Below the pieces are notes generated by a model, which saw only the letters and a list, made by a program, of their open reading frames with translations, did not search any database and was not told the DNA's origin. From Kibdelosporangium persicum (GTDB lineage Bacteria; Actinomycetota; Actinomycetes; Mycobacteriales; Pseudonocardiaceae): a DNA stretch of 64,000 bases. The position numbers were made by a program, and so were the translations under genes. Positions within the stretch are counted from its first letter, which is position 1. Each line of letters starts with the position of its first letter. Shown in pieces: positions 38,561 to 46,428 of the stretch. The stretch is taken from positions 62,001 through 126,000 of the forward strand of contig NZ_JAAATY010000009.1 in the NCBI RefSeq assembly GCF_013280595.1, given 5' to 3'.

Positions 38561-39976
38561 GTGCGCATCGGGATCACCGGGATCGGCATCGAGAGCAGCA
38601 CGTTCTCGCCGCACCGCACCGGCTTGGCCGACTTCAGGGTGACCAGGGGTGCGGATCTGCTCGGCCGCTACACGTGGACCGAGGACGCGTCGCTGGACGT
38701 CGAGTGGGTGCCGCTGCTGCACGCGGTGTCCCTGCCCGGCGGCGCGGTTCTCGCGGACGTCTACACCGGACTGAAGACCGAGATCCTGGACCGTATCCGC
38801 GAAGCGGGTCCGTTGGACGGACTGCTGCTGGACATCCACGGCGCGATGAGCGTGGTCGGCATGCTGGACGCGGAAGCCGACCTGGCCAAGGCGGTCCGGG
38901 ACGCGGTCGGCCCGGATGTGCTGATCTCCGCGGCGATGGACCTGCACGGCAACGTGTCGTACGACTTCGTGCGGAACCTCGACCTGGTCACGTGTTACCG
39001 CATGGCCCCGCATGAGGATGCCTGGCAGACAAAGGAAAGAGCGGCCCGCAACCTCGTCGCACGGCTACGCGAAGGCGGTAAGCCGCATCTGGCGTGGGTA
39101 CAGATCCCTGTGCTGCTGCCCGGCGAGAAGACCAGTACCCGGATCGAACCGGCGAAGAGCCTGTACGGCCAGCTCGAGGACATCGAGGCGATGGAAGGGA
39201 TTCTGGACGCCTCGATCTGGGTCGGCTACGCGTGGGCCGACGAGCCTCGTTGCCAGGCAGCCGTGGTCGTGACGGGCGACGACGCCGAGCTCGTGCAACA
39301 GCAGGCGACCAAGCTGGCGAACGACTATTGGCGGGTACGTGAGGAGTTCGCCTTCGTCGCGCCGACAGGAAGTCTCGACCACTGCATCCGGGAGGGCTTG
39401 GCCAGCGATGCGCGGCCGTTCTTCATCAGCGACTCGGGCGACAACCCGACCGCCGGCGGCGCCGGGGATGTCTCGTGGACGTTGCGAGTCCTCAGGGCCT
39501 ACCAGTCACGCACGATCATCTACGCGTCCATTGTGGATCCCGAGTCCGTCGCGATCGCCAAGGCGGGCGGTGAGGTCGACCTGATGGTCGGCGGGAAGAT
39601 CGACTCCGGACCGGCCGGACCGGTTCCCCTGTCCGGCACGGTCGTGAAGGTGCACGAGGACCCGGTGGGCGGCACGATCGTGGTGGTCCGGTCCGGCGGG
39701 CTGCACGTCGTCATCACCGAGCGACGCAAGCCGTACCACCTGGTCAAGGACTTCACCGACCTCGACCTGGACCCGGCGGCCGCCGATCTGACGGTGGTGA
39801 AGATCGGCTACCTGGAGCCGGAGATCTACGACCTGGCCAAGGGCTGGTTGCTGGCCCTGACTCCAGGCGGCGTCGACCAGGACCTGATCCGGCTGGGACA
39901 CAAGCGGATCGTGCGGCCGCTCTACCCCTTCGACCCCGACATGCCCACCCCCGGCCTGACATCCCGCCTGCTCTGA
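38561..39976 (+). CDS. M81-family metallopeptidase (MlrC-like)
   Basis: 471 residues from a GTG, 4 bp after the ROK repressor. MlrC-type N-terminal domain (GIESSTFSPHRTG; LLLDIHGAMSV; SAAMDLHGNVS with likely metal ligands Asp/His) and the MlrC C-terminal domain (SDSGDNPTAGGAGD). MlrC in sphingomonads cleaves small peptides from microcystin breakdown. Next to a peptide importer, an intracellular role on imported peptides is a fair inference. The stop is followed at once by palindrome copy 3. Confidence 0.92.
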   Translation: MRIGITGIGIESSTFSPHRTGLADFRVTRGADLLGRYTWTEDASLDVEWVPLLHAVSLPGGAVLADVYTGLKTEILDRIREAGPLDGLLLDIHGAMSVVGMLDAEADLAKAVRDAVGPDVLISAAMDLHGNVSYDFVRNLDLVTCYRMAPHEDAWQTKERAARNLVARLREGGKPHLAWVQIPVLLPGEKTSTRIEPAKSLYGQLEDIEAMEGILDASIWVGYAWADEPRCQAAVVVTGDDAELVQQQATKLANDYWRVREEFAFVAPTGSLDHCIREGLASDARPFFISDSGDNPTAGGAGDVSWTLRVLRAYQSRTIIYASIVDPESVAIAKAGGEVDLMVGGKIDSGPAGPVPLSGTVVKVHEDPVGGTIVVVRSGGLHVVITERRKPYHLVKDFTDLDLDPAAADLTVVKIGYLEPEIYDLAKGWLLALTPGGVDQDLIRLGHKRIVRPLYPFDPDMPTPGLTSRLL

Positions 39977-40024
39977 CCTCGTGAGTGTTTATCCGTGTTC
40001 TAACACCGATAAACACTCACGAGG
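39977..40024. repeat. 48-bp palindrome, copy 3 (likely bidirectional terminator)
   Basis: Starts directly after the M81 stop; 16-bp arms identical to copy 1. It lies between the convergent M81 and glyA genes. Confidence 0.88.
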
Positions 40025-40083
40025 GCCCGGTGCAGCGGGAATCCGTCGTGGCGCGGCCTCTGACGTACGTCAGCCGACGTACG

Positions 40084-41346
40084 TCAACGCCAGCCCGGCA
40101 TCGGGTAAGCGGCGAGCAGCTCACGGATCTCGCCCGCGATGCGCTCGATCGTGGCCTCGTCACCGGCGTTCTCGGCCTGGACGACCTGGTCGATCCACTC
40201 GGCGATCTTCGGCATCTGCTCGGTGCCCAGGCCCCGGGTGGTGATCGCGGCGGTGCCGAGCCGCAGGCCGGAGGGGTCGAACGGCTTGCGCGGGTCGAAC
40301 GGGACCGTGTTGTAGTTCAGCTCGATGCCCGCCCGGTCCAGCGCCTTGGCGGCCGGCTTGCCCGCGATGCCCTTGTTGGTCAGGTCGATCAGGATCAGGT
40401 GGTTGTCCGTACCACCTGACACCAGGTCGAAGCCACGCTCGGCCAGCGCCCCGGCCAGCGCCTTGGCGTTGGCGACGATGGCGTGCGCGTACGACGAGAA
40501 CTCCGGCTTGGCGGCCTCGCCCAACGCGACGGCGATGGCCGCGGTGGTGTGGTTGTGCGGACCGCCCTGCAGTCCCGGGAAGACGGCCTTGTCCAACGCC
40601 TTCGCGTGCTCGGCGTCCGACATCAGCATGGCGCCACGCGGGCCGCGGAGGGTCTTGTGCGTGGTGGTCGAGATGACCGGCGCGTGCCCGACCGGCGACG
40701 GGTGCGCCCCACCGGCGATCAGGCCGGCGATGTGCGCGATGTCGGCGACCAGGACGGCCCCGACTTCCCGGGCGATCTCCGCGAAGCCCGGGTAGTCGAT
40801 GGTGCGCGGGATCGCGGTACCACCGCAGAAGATCAACTTGGGTCGTTCGGCCAGCGCCAGCTCACGGACCTCGTCGAGGTCGACCTGGCCGGTGTCCTTA
40901 CGCACGCCGTAGGCGACACTGCGGAACCACTTGCCGGTCGCGGAGACGTTCCAACCGTGCGTGAGGTGACCGCCCGCGGGCAACGCCATACCCATGACGG
41001 TCTCGCCGGGCTGGAGGAACGCGAGGTAGACGGCGAGGTTGGCGGGCGAACCGGAGTACGGCTGCACGTTGGCGTGGTCGACGCCGAACACCGACTTGGC
41101 GCGCTCGATGGCGAGGGTCTCGATCGGGTCGACGAGCTGCTGACCCTCGTAGTACCGCTTGCCGGCGTATCCCTCGGAGTACTTGTTGGTCAACACCGTG
41201 CCGGTCGCTTCGAGGACCGCGGTGGACACGTAGTTCTCCGACGCGATGAGCCGGATCTTCTCGTACTGACGCTTGGCTTCCGCTTCGACGAGACCCGCGA
41301 TCTCGGGGTCCGCGGCGGCGAGGTCGGTAATCGCGGGCTGATGCAC
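40084..41346 (-). CDS. glyA: Serine hydroxymethyltransferase
   Basis: 420 residues. PLP enzyme that interconverts serine and glycine and charges tetrahydrofolate. The PLP lysine is in ISTTTHKTLRGPRG; ASENYVS, YYEGQQ and the YSGSPANLAVYL segment are typical. Divergent from the hotdog protein gene, with 51 bp between starts. Confidence 0.97.
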   Translation of the reverse strand: MHQPAITDLAAADPEIAGLVEAEAKRQYEKIRLIASENYVSTAVLEATGTVLTNKYSEGYAGKRYYEGQQLVDPIETLAIERAKSVFGVDHANVQPYSGSPANLAVYLAFLQPGETVMGMALPAGGHLTHGWNVSATGKWFRSVAYGVRKDTGQVDLDEVRELALAERPKLIFCGGTAIPRTIDYPGFAEIAREVGAVLVADIAHIAGLIAGGAHPSPVGHAPVISTTTHKTLRGPRGAMLMSDAEHAKALDKAVFPGLQGGPHNHTTAAIAVALGEAAKPEFSSYAHAIVANAKALAGALAERGFDLVSGGTDNHLILIDLTNKGIAGKPAAKALDRAGIELNYNTVPFDPRKPFDPSGLRLGTAAITTRGLGTEQMPKIAEWIDQVVQAENAGDEATIERIAGEIRELLAAYPMPGWR

Positions 41347-41397
41347 GGTTCCGAATCCTATCGCCCGCCGATGTTACCGGTGAGTAGTATCGACGCC

Positions 41398-41844
41398 ATG
41401 GACTTGAGCACGCTCGGCGAAGCCATGAAGAGCACCGTGCCCTGGGTGCGGACCGCGGGGATCGAGTTCAAGGAGGTCACCGCGACCCGCGTGGTCACGG
41501 TCCTCCCGGACGATCCGGCGAACCACAACCACGTCGGCGGCGCGCACGCGGCCGTCGCGTTCGGCCTGGCCGAGACGGCCTCCGGCGCGGTCGTGCTGGC
41601 GTCGTTCAGCGAGCAGCTGGCCAGGGCGACGCCGCTGGTCAAGCGTTCGGAGATCGACTACAAGAAGGTCGCGATGGGCGACCTGACCGCCGAGGCCGTG
41701 CTGGGCCGCCCGGCTGAGGAGATCGTCGCCGAACTGGACAACGGCACTCGTCCGGAGTTCCCGGTGCACGTCACCATCCGCAACGCGGAGGACGTGCCGA
41801 CCGCCGAGGTGACCGTGACCTGGACGCTGCGCCCGAATCGCTGA
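41398..41844 (+). CDS. DUF4442 / hotdog-fold thioesterase-like protein
   Basis: 148 residues from the ATG at 41398; an in-frame ATG at 41371 would add nine residues. The NHNHVGGAHAAVAFGLAETASG segment is the hotdog helix seen in acyl-CoA thioesterase relatives. A thioester hydrolase role is possible but the substrate is unknown. A small hairpin (ACCGG-T6-CCGGT at 41844-41859) follows the stop. Confidence 0.82.
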   Translation: MDLSTLGEAMKSTVPWVRTAGIEFKEVTATRVVTVLPDDPANHNHVGGAHAAVAFGLAETASGAVVLASFSEQLARATPLVKRSEIDYKKVAMGDLTAEAVLGRPAEEIVAELDNGTRPEFPVHVTIRNAEDVPTAEVTVTWTLRPNR

Positions 41845-41881
41845 CCGGTTTTTTCCGGTGTCCGCGTTCTATTCTGGGAAG

Positions 41882-42022
41882 ATGAACGACTTCGGCGACT
41901 GCCTGGACATCCGTGACTGGCGTGAGCGGGCGAAGAACGACGAGAAGTGCGTCGAGGTCCGTGATCTCGCCACGATCCTCAGGGAGGCCGCCGAGGCGAA
42001 CTCGCCCCGGCAACCCCGCTGA
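41882..42022 (+). CDS. Small hypothetical protein (46 aa)
   Basis: ATG with GGGAAG 2-3 nt upstream and TATTCT further up as a -10-like box; 46 codons, acidic and basic residues mixed, two Cys (MNDFGDCLDIRDW and NDEKCVEVRDL). Codon use is GC3-rich like real genes here. I do not recognise the family. It ends directly against the stop of the L11 paralogue, so the two are convergent. Confidence 0.5.
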   Translation: MNDFGDCLDIRDWRERAKNDEKCVEVRDLATILREAAEANSPRQPR

Positions 42023-42412
42023 TCACCCGACCCGCACGCCCATCGACCGCGCGGTGCCTTCGATCGTGCGCATCGCCGCCTCGATGTCGGTCGTGTTCAG
42101 GTCCGGCAGTTTGCGTTGCGCGATCGAGCGCAACTGATCACGGCTGATCGTCCGGTCGCCGTTGACCGCCTGCTTGATCAGGAACGACGTCGGCGGCGTC
42201 TTGAGTTTCAGCGCGAAGCTGCGATCCTCGAAGATCGTGATCACCGCGGGCACGATTTCGCCGCGCTGGGCCGCGGTGGCCGAGTCGTATTCCTTTTTCA
42301 GCGCGACCAGGTTGACCCCGGTCATGCCGAGCATCTTGCCCAGCTCGGCAACCGGCGCCTCACCTGCGGGAAGCTCCATGGTGACCTGGTGGGCCGTTTT
42401 CTTGGGTGGCAT
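42023..42412 (-). CDS. Stand-alone paralogue of ribosomal protein L11
   Basis: 129 residues, versus about 144 for the usual L11. The C-terminal RNA-binding half is clear (QRGEIVPAVITIFEDRSF, KTPPTSFLI, LPDLNTTDIEAAMRTIEG, TARSMGVRV). The N-terminal half keeps AGEAP and TGVNLVALKKEY. The segment between, which in normal L11 is rich in prolines (PAPPVGPALG), here reads PVAELGKMLG. The linker after KTPP is about ten residues shorter. It has no nusG, rplA or other ribosomal neighbours. Whether it enters ribosomes is unknown. Confidence 0.92.
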   Translation of the reverse strand: MPPKKTAHQVTMELPAGEAPVAELGKMLGMTGVNLVALKKEYDSATAAQRGEIVPAVITIFEDRSFALKLKTPPTSFLIKQAVNGDRTISRDQLRSIAQRKLPDLNTTDIEAAMRTIEGTARSMGVRVG

Positions 42413-42475
42413 CGCTCGCCGTCCTTTCTCCGACGGCGAGCGACGCTAAAGTTTCCGGTGGCTGGAGAGTCAAAA

Positions 42476-43330
42476 CTATTTACGGAACCGCCACGTCTTG
42501 CTGTCGAACAACAGGCAGACGCTGGGCGACAGCACGACCACCCGCAGTGTGCCGTCCCGTTCGTCGTAGTCGATGCCTTCGACCTCGAAATCACCGCTGC
42601 ACCCGCTCTCCAGCGGCAACTGCCCGAGCGCGGTCACCCGGCCCGCGACGTCACTGCCGTTCAACGGACCGGCGAGATCCACCTGCAGCAACGGTTTCCT
42701 GATGCCGAACAGCGTCCCGTCGGGATCGTCCGACGCACACAGCAACTGCGTCGCGGACGTGAAGTCGCAGCCCTGGATGTCCCGCACCGGCCTGTCCAGC
42801 CGGATCTGCCCGGCCAGCGGCAGGTTCTGGCTCGGCGTCGTGAACGCGATTCCCGGCATCGGGTGCACGAGCAGGCGGCTCATCGTGCCCCACTCACCCG
42901 CGACCATCCACCGCCCGTCCGGCGACACCGCCGAGAACGAGTTGTTGTTGGCTTCCCACGACTCCAGCGCGTGCTGGTACTCCGACCACGAGTTGTCCGG
43001 CGCCTGGACGCGGAACAGCTTGGCGCCGCGGTCGTCGCGCTGGTAGGGCTCGACGTAGTAGCCATGGCCCGCGCCCGGGTCCCCGACGTGGTTCCACCCT
43101 CTTGAGGACACTCCCACCGGGATGGTGCCGACCCCGGTGTAGCGGATGATCGTCTGGTTCGGACGGACGATGGTGGCGAGGCCCTGGCTTTCGTCGAGCG
43201 GGCGAGCCCGATCGGAACCGATCGGGTTCCACGGTCCCACCGGCGACGCGGCCTGCGCGACGGCTGGGAGCAGGGACATGGTCACGGCCGCGATCGCGGT
43301 GACAGCGGCAACACTGGCAACTCTGCGCAT
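42476..43330 (-). CDS. Secreted protein of unknown function
   Basis: 284 residues from the ATG at 43330. A signal peptide (about 1-27, ending AVAQA before ASP) is clear. The mature part has repeated short motifs of beta-propeller character (SPDGRWMVAGEWG, LLCASDDPDGTLFGI, VEGIDYDERDGTLRVVVLSP) and four Cys that could pair. I do not recognise the family. The open frame continues upstream into the repeat region and that part is not credible as protein. Confidence 0.8.
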   Translation of the reverse strand: MRRVASVAAVTAIAAVTMSLLPAVAQAASPVGPWNPIGSDRARPLDESQGLATIVRPNQTIIRYTGVGTIPVGVSSRGWNHVGDPGAGHGYYVEPYQRDDRGAKLFRVQAPDNSWSEYQHALESWEANNNSFSAVSPDGRWMVAGEWGTMSRLLVHPMPGIAFTTPSQNLPLAGQIRLDRPVRDIQGCDFTSATQLLCASDDPDGTLFGIRKPLLQVDLAGPLNGSDVAGRVTALGQLPLESGCSGDFEVEGIDYDERDGTLRVVVLSPSVCLLFDSKTWRFRK

Positions 43331-43550
43331 GCGCTGTGCATACCTGGCGTGAACGACCTTCCGGAAGCCGCCACATGAACCATATTCACGTTTTATCGGC
43401 CAGCGTCCGAACGCGAGATGAACAACTTCCAGGCTCCCCGGCGTCTTCGCCCCGGAAGCACCGTCCGCCAAGGACGGATCACCTCGAACCCCAGCCGCTG
43501 AACCGGATCCCGAGCCAACCATCGCCCGGCCCCCGCCACACACCCGGGCA

Positions 43551-43605
43551 GCCCCCACCGCACCGACAATTCCTCTGGGGGAACCCCTGATTTCAACGCT
43601 ACCGG
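43551..43605 (-). other. Conserved promoter-hairpin module, copy C (divergent)
   Basis: On the minus strand: CCGGTAGCGTTG, then AGGGGTTCCCCCAGAGGAAT and GTGCGGTGGGGGC. It keeps the CCGGTAG box, GGGGT-CCCCC and the closing GTGGGGGC of copies A and B, but with a longer loop. A 67-codon minus frame (43596-43393) runs through it; its reality is doubtful. Confidence 0.45.
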
Positions 43606-43662
43606 AGGGGTCCGACAAAACCGGCGCGCGCCGTGTCTGACCTGCGCGGACGACGGTAAGCG

Positions 43663-43806
43663 CGGCGCGCGAACCCAGCCGCGGGCTACAGCCGCGCGCG
43701 AACCCAGCCGCGGGCTACAGCCGCGCGCGAACCCAGCCGCGGGCTACAGCCGCGCGCGAACCCAGCCGCGGGCTACAGCCGCGCGCGAACCCAGCCGCGG
43801 GCTACT
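43663..43806. repeat. Tandem array of five 29-bp units (array C)
   Basis: GAACCCAGCCGCGGGCTA recurs at 43671, 43700, 43729, 43758 and 43787, exactly 29 bp apart, joined by CAGCCGCGCGC; the five copies are practically identical. The last unit contains the TAG stop of the LysR gene. There are no spacers. The remaining bases from 43331 to 43662 hold module C and nothing else that I can support. Confidence 0.92.
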
Positions 43807-44803
43807 GCGGTGAGCTCGGCCGGGCCAGCCGCAACGCGGCGTCGAGCTCCACGTGGGCCTCGGGATGCTCGGCCCACCACTTCGTGAAGTGCGGATTCCG
43901 GTCCACCACAGCCCGATAGGCATGCGCCGCACAAGCGAACGCCTCATGCGCCCGGCCGGCGACCAACCCGTCGGTCCGCGTGGCGACCATGATCCGGATC
44001 GAGATCGGGTCCCCCAGCAGGGGCCGGATCGCGATCCCGTCCCAGTTCCGCGACGCCGGCGAAGCCAGGGACACCGCCCCGTTGGCCACCAGCGCCCTGG
44101 CGTTCCCGGTCTCGATGACGTGGTGGGTGATCCGAGGCGTGAATCCCAAGGCGGCGCATGCGGTGTGCAGCTGCATCCGGGCGCTGTCGTACTCCGGCGG
44201 CAACGCGACCCAGTCGTACGCCTCCAACTCGGCGAGCGGCACGACGTCGTACGCGGCGAGCGAGCTCTCGGCCGACACCGCCACGAACTGCGGCTCGTGC
44301 AGCAGCGTCCGGACCTCGATGCCACTCAGATGCCTGCGGTCGACGCCTTCGAAGTAGTCGAACACCGCGAGGTTGGCGCGTTTGGACACGAGCATGTCCA
44401 GCAGCGTCTGCCATGACCAGTCGATCTCGGTACGCACCTCGGTACAGCGGAAGCGGGCACGCAGTTCGTCGACGAGCTGACTGACCCAGAGCATCGGCAT
44501 GGCCGCGGCGACGAGCGGTCCCTGCGACGGGACGCTGGCGCGTTCGCGGGCGGACGACAACAGCTGGGACAGGTCGTCCAGGACGATGTGTGCCGAGCGG
44601 ACCACGTACCGCCCGAGGTCCGTGGGCACGCTGCCCGCCGGGGTCCGCTCGAACAGCTGACCGCCGACCAAGCGCTCGACCGACCTCAGCTGCGCGCTCA
44701 GGGCGGGCTGGGTGAGTCCGAGCCGCGCCGCGGCCTTCGTCACACTGCCTTCTTCGGCGATGGCGCAGACCGCTCGGAGGTGGCGTAGCTCCAACTCAGC
44801 CAT
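43802..44803 (-). CDS. LysR-family transcriptional regulator
   Basis: 333 residues from the ATG at 44803. Winged helix-turn-helix at the N-terminus (GSVTKAAARLGLTQPALSAQL), then the effector-binding domain. The upstream part of the open frame lacks homology. The nearest divergent gene is the MFS transporter at 45080, its likely target; the 276-bp gap between them holds no gene I can support. The stop codon lies in the first unit of array C. Confidence 0.92.
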   Translation of the reverse strand: MAELELRHLRAVCAIAEEGSVTKAAARLGLTQPALSAQLRSVERLVGGQLFERTPAGSVPTDLGRYVVRSAHIVLDDLSQLLSSARERASVPSQGPLVAAAMPMLWVSQLVDELRARFRCTEVRTEIDWSWQTLLDMLVSKRANLAVFDYFEGVDRRHLSGIEVRTLLHEPQFVAVSAESSLAAYDVVPLAELEAYDWVALPPEYDSARMQLHTACAALGFTPRITHHVIETGNARALVANGAVSLASPASRNWDGIAIRPLLGDPISIRIMVATRTDGLVAGRAHEAFACAAHAYRAVVDRNPHFTKWWAEHPEAHVELDAALRLARPSSPQ

Positions 44804-45079
44804 AAGTGTTCTTGATACCCCTTTCGGATGAGCCGGAGCTAGTACCTGGCGCCAACATTTCGATATCCGGTCCGTTGCCCCGTCGGCGACAGCGAGAGAA
44901 CCACTCCACAGGGAGGTGGGCACCGGGTCGACGCCAGACCGACCCGGTGCCGCTGTCGATCACCGTATGTGTTCACATACACCACGCGCGTGAACCACTG
45001 ATTCCGAGCGGTATTGGCTTAGTGACCGTCGGCACCTACATTGGGTGTCGACATGACAAGCAGCCGGTGACGGGGGAGC

Positions 45080-46312
45080 ATGGGGCAGTTGGCGCAGCAG
45101 CGTTCTGGCTTCAGGGCGGCCTTCGGCGTACGCGAGTTCCGCGCGCTGTGGGCGGCTGAAGCGCTCTCCCAGCTCGGCGACCAACTGGCCCGCGTCGCCC
45201 TCGCCGTCCTGGTCTACTCGCGGACGAACTCCGCCGCGCTGGCCGCGCTCACCATCGCCCTCAGTTACACACCGTCGTTGCTGGGCTCGGCGTTGCTGTC
45301 CGGATTGGCCGACCGCTTCCCCCGGCGCGAGGTCATGATCGTCTGTGACATCGTCTCCGCGTCGCTCGTCATCATCATGGCGTTCCCGGGGACGTATCTG
45401 ACCGTGGTCTGCATAGCCATGGCCGGTGTGGCGCTCGTCGGCGGTCCGTTCAGGTCCGCACGGCTGGCGTTGCTGCCCGAAGTGCTCAGTGGCGAGGCGT
45501 ACGTCGCCGGGCTGGCGATCCGGAGCATCACCATCCAGACCGCGCAGCTGCTCGGCTTCGCCGTGGGCGGTGTGGTGGTCGCGCTGATCAACCCGTACGT
45601 CGCCCTCGCCGTCGACGCGCTCACGTTCCTCGCGTCCGCGCTGCTCCTGCGCTTCGGCGTGCCCTATCGGCCGGCGCCGCAGCAGTCGAAGACCCGGCGG
45701 CCGTTCTGGTCTTCGTCGATGCACGGCGCCCGGGTGATCGGGAGCATCCCGGGCCTGCCCGCGTTGTTCGTGCTCGGCATGCTCGCCGGCCTGTACATCG
45801 GTCCGGAGGGGCTGGCGGCCGCGTGGGTGGCGGAGATGGGTGAGACGACCAAGACGGTCGGCCTCGTCATGGGCGCTCCCGCTGCCGGTCTGGTCGTCGG
45901 CGCATGGCTGATCACCAAGTACGTGCCCGCCGAGACGCGGCTACGGCTCGTGGGACCGATGGCGGCGCTCGCCGGCGCGACGCTGGTGCTGTGCGCGCTG
46001 CGTCCCGGGCTGTGGGCCGCGCTGGCGATCCTGTTCGTCAGCGGGGTTTTCACCGGCTACCAGGTTCTCGTCGGCGCCTCGTTCGGCACGTCGACGCCGC
46101 CGGACAGCCGCGCGCAGGTGATGGGCCTGCTCAACTCAGGAGTGCTGACAGCGCAAGGCGTCGGCGTGTTGCTCGCCGGGATTCTGGCGGACTACGTCGG
46201 CGTGGCCCAGACCGTCGCCATCGCGGGCGCGCTGGGCGCCCTGATCGCGATTCCGGCGGCGGTGGCCTGGAATCGGGCCACCACCGCTCCACAACCCGCT
46301 CACGGTGGGTGA
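45080..46312 (+). CDS. MFS transporter
   Basis: 410 residues with about 12 membrane segments. ATG with GGGGGAG 2-3 nt upstream. Start region FGVREFRALWAAEALSQLGDQL and loop LADRFPRREVM (motif A) match the MFS_3/enterobactin-exporter-like group. Substrate unknown. Its expression is probably governed by the divergent LysR. Confidence 0.9.
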   Translation: MGQLAQQRSGFRAAFGVREFRALWAAEALSQLGDQLARVALAVLVYSRTNSAALAALTIALSYTPSLLGSALLSGLADRFPRREVMIVCDIVSASLVIIMAFPGTYLTVVCIAMAGVALVGGPFRSARLALLPEVLSGEAYVAGLAIRSITIQTAQLLGFAVGGVVVALINPYVALAVDALTFLASALLLRFGVPYRPAPQQSKTRRPFWSSSMHGARVIGSIPGLPALFVLGMLAGLYIGPEGLAAAWVAEMGETTKTVGLVMGAPAAGLVVGAWLITKYVPAETRLRLVGPMAALAGATLVLCALRPGLWAALAILFVSGVFTGYQVLVGASFGTSTPPDSRAQVMGLLNSGVLTAQGVGVLLAGILADYVGVAQTVAIAGALGALIAIPAAVAWNRATTAPQPAHGG

Positions 46313-46428
46313 GGGAATTCAGTACTCGACACCGCGCATGGCCGGTACCTCTTTCACGTGCATCGATTCGGCAAGTCAGAGTGTAGCTTGAAGACATCCG
46401 CGTTCCAGTGGTTGAGCGGGGAGGAACT

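Noticed and set aside
43393-43596. 67-codon minus-strand frame through module C
   Set aside because: The equivalent frames in copies A and B share a few residues around the hairpin but then diverge; this reflects the conserved DNA, not protein selection.
43663-43806. Possible CRISPR array
   Set aside because: The 29-bp copies are contiguous, with no unique spacers, and there are no cas genes.
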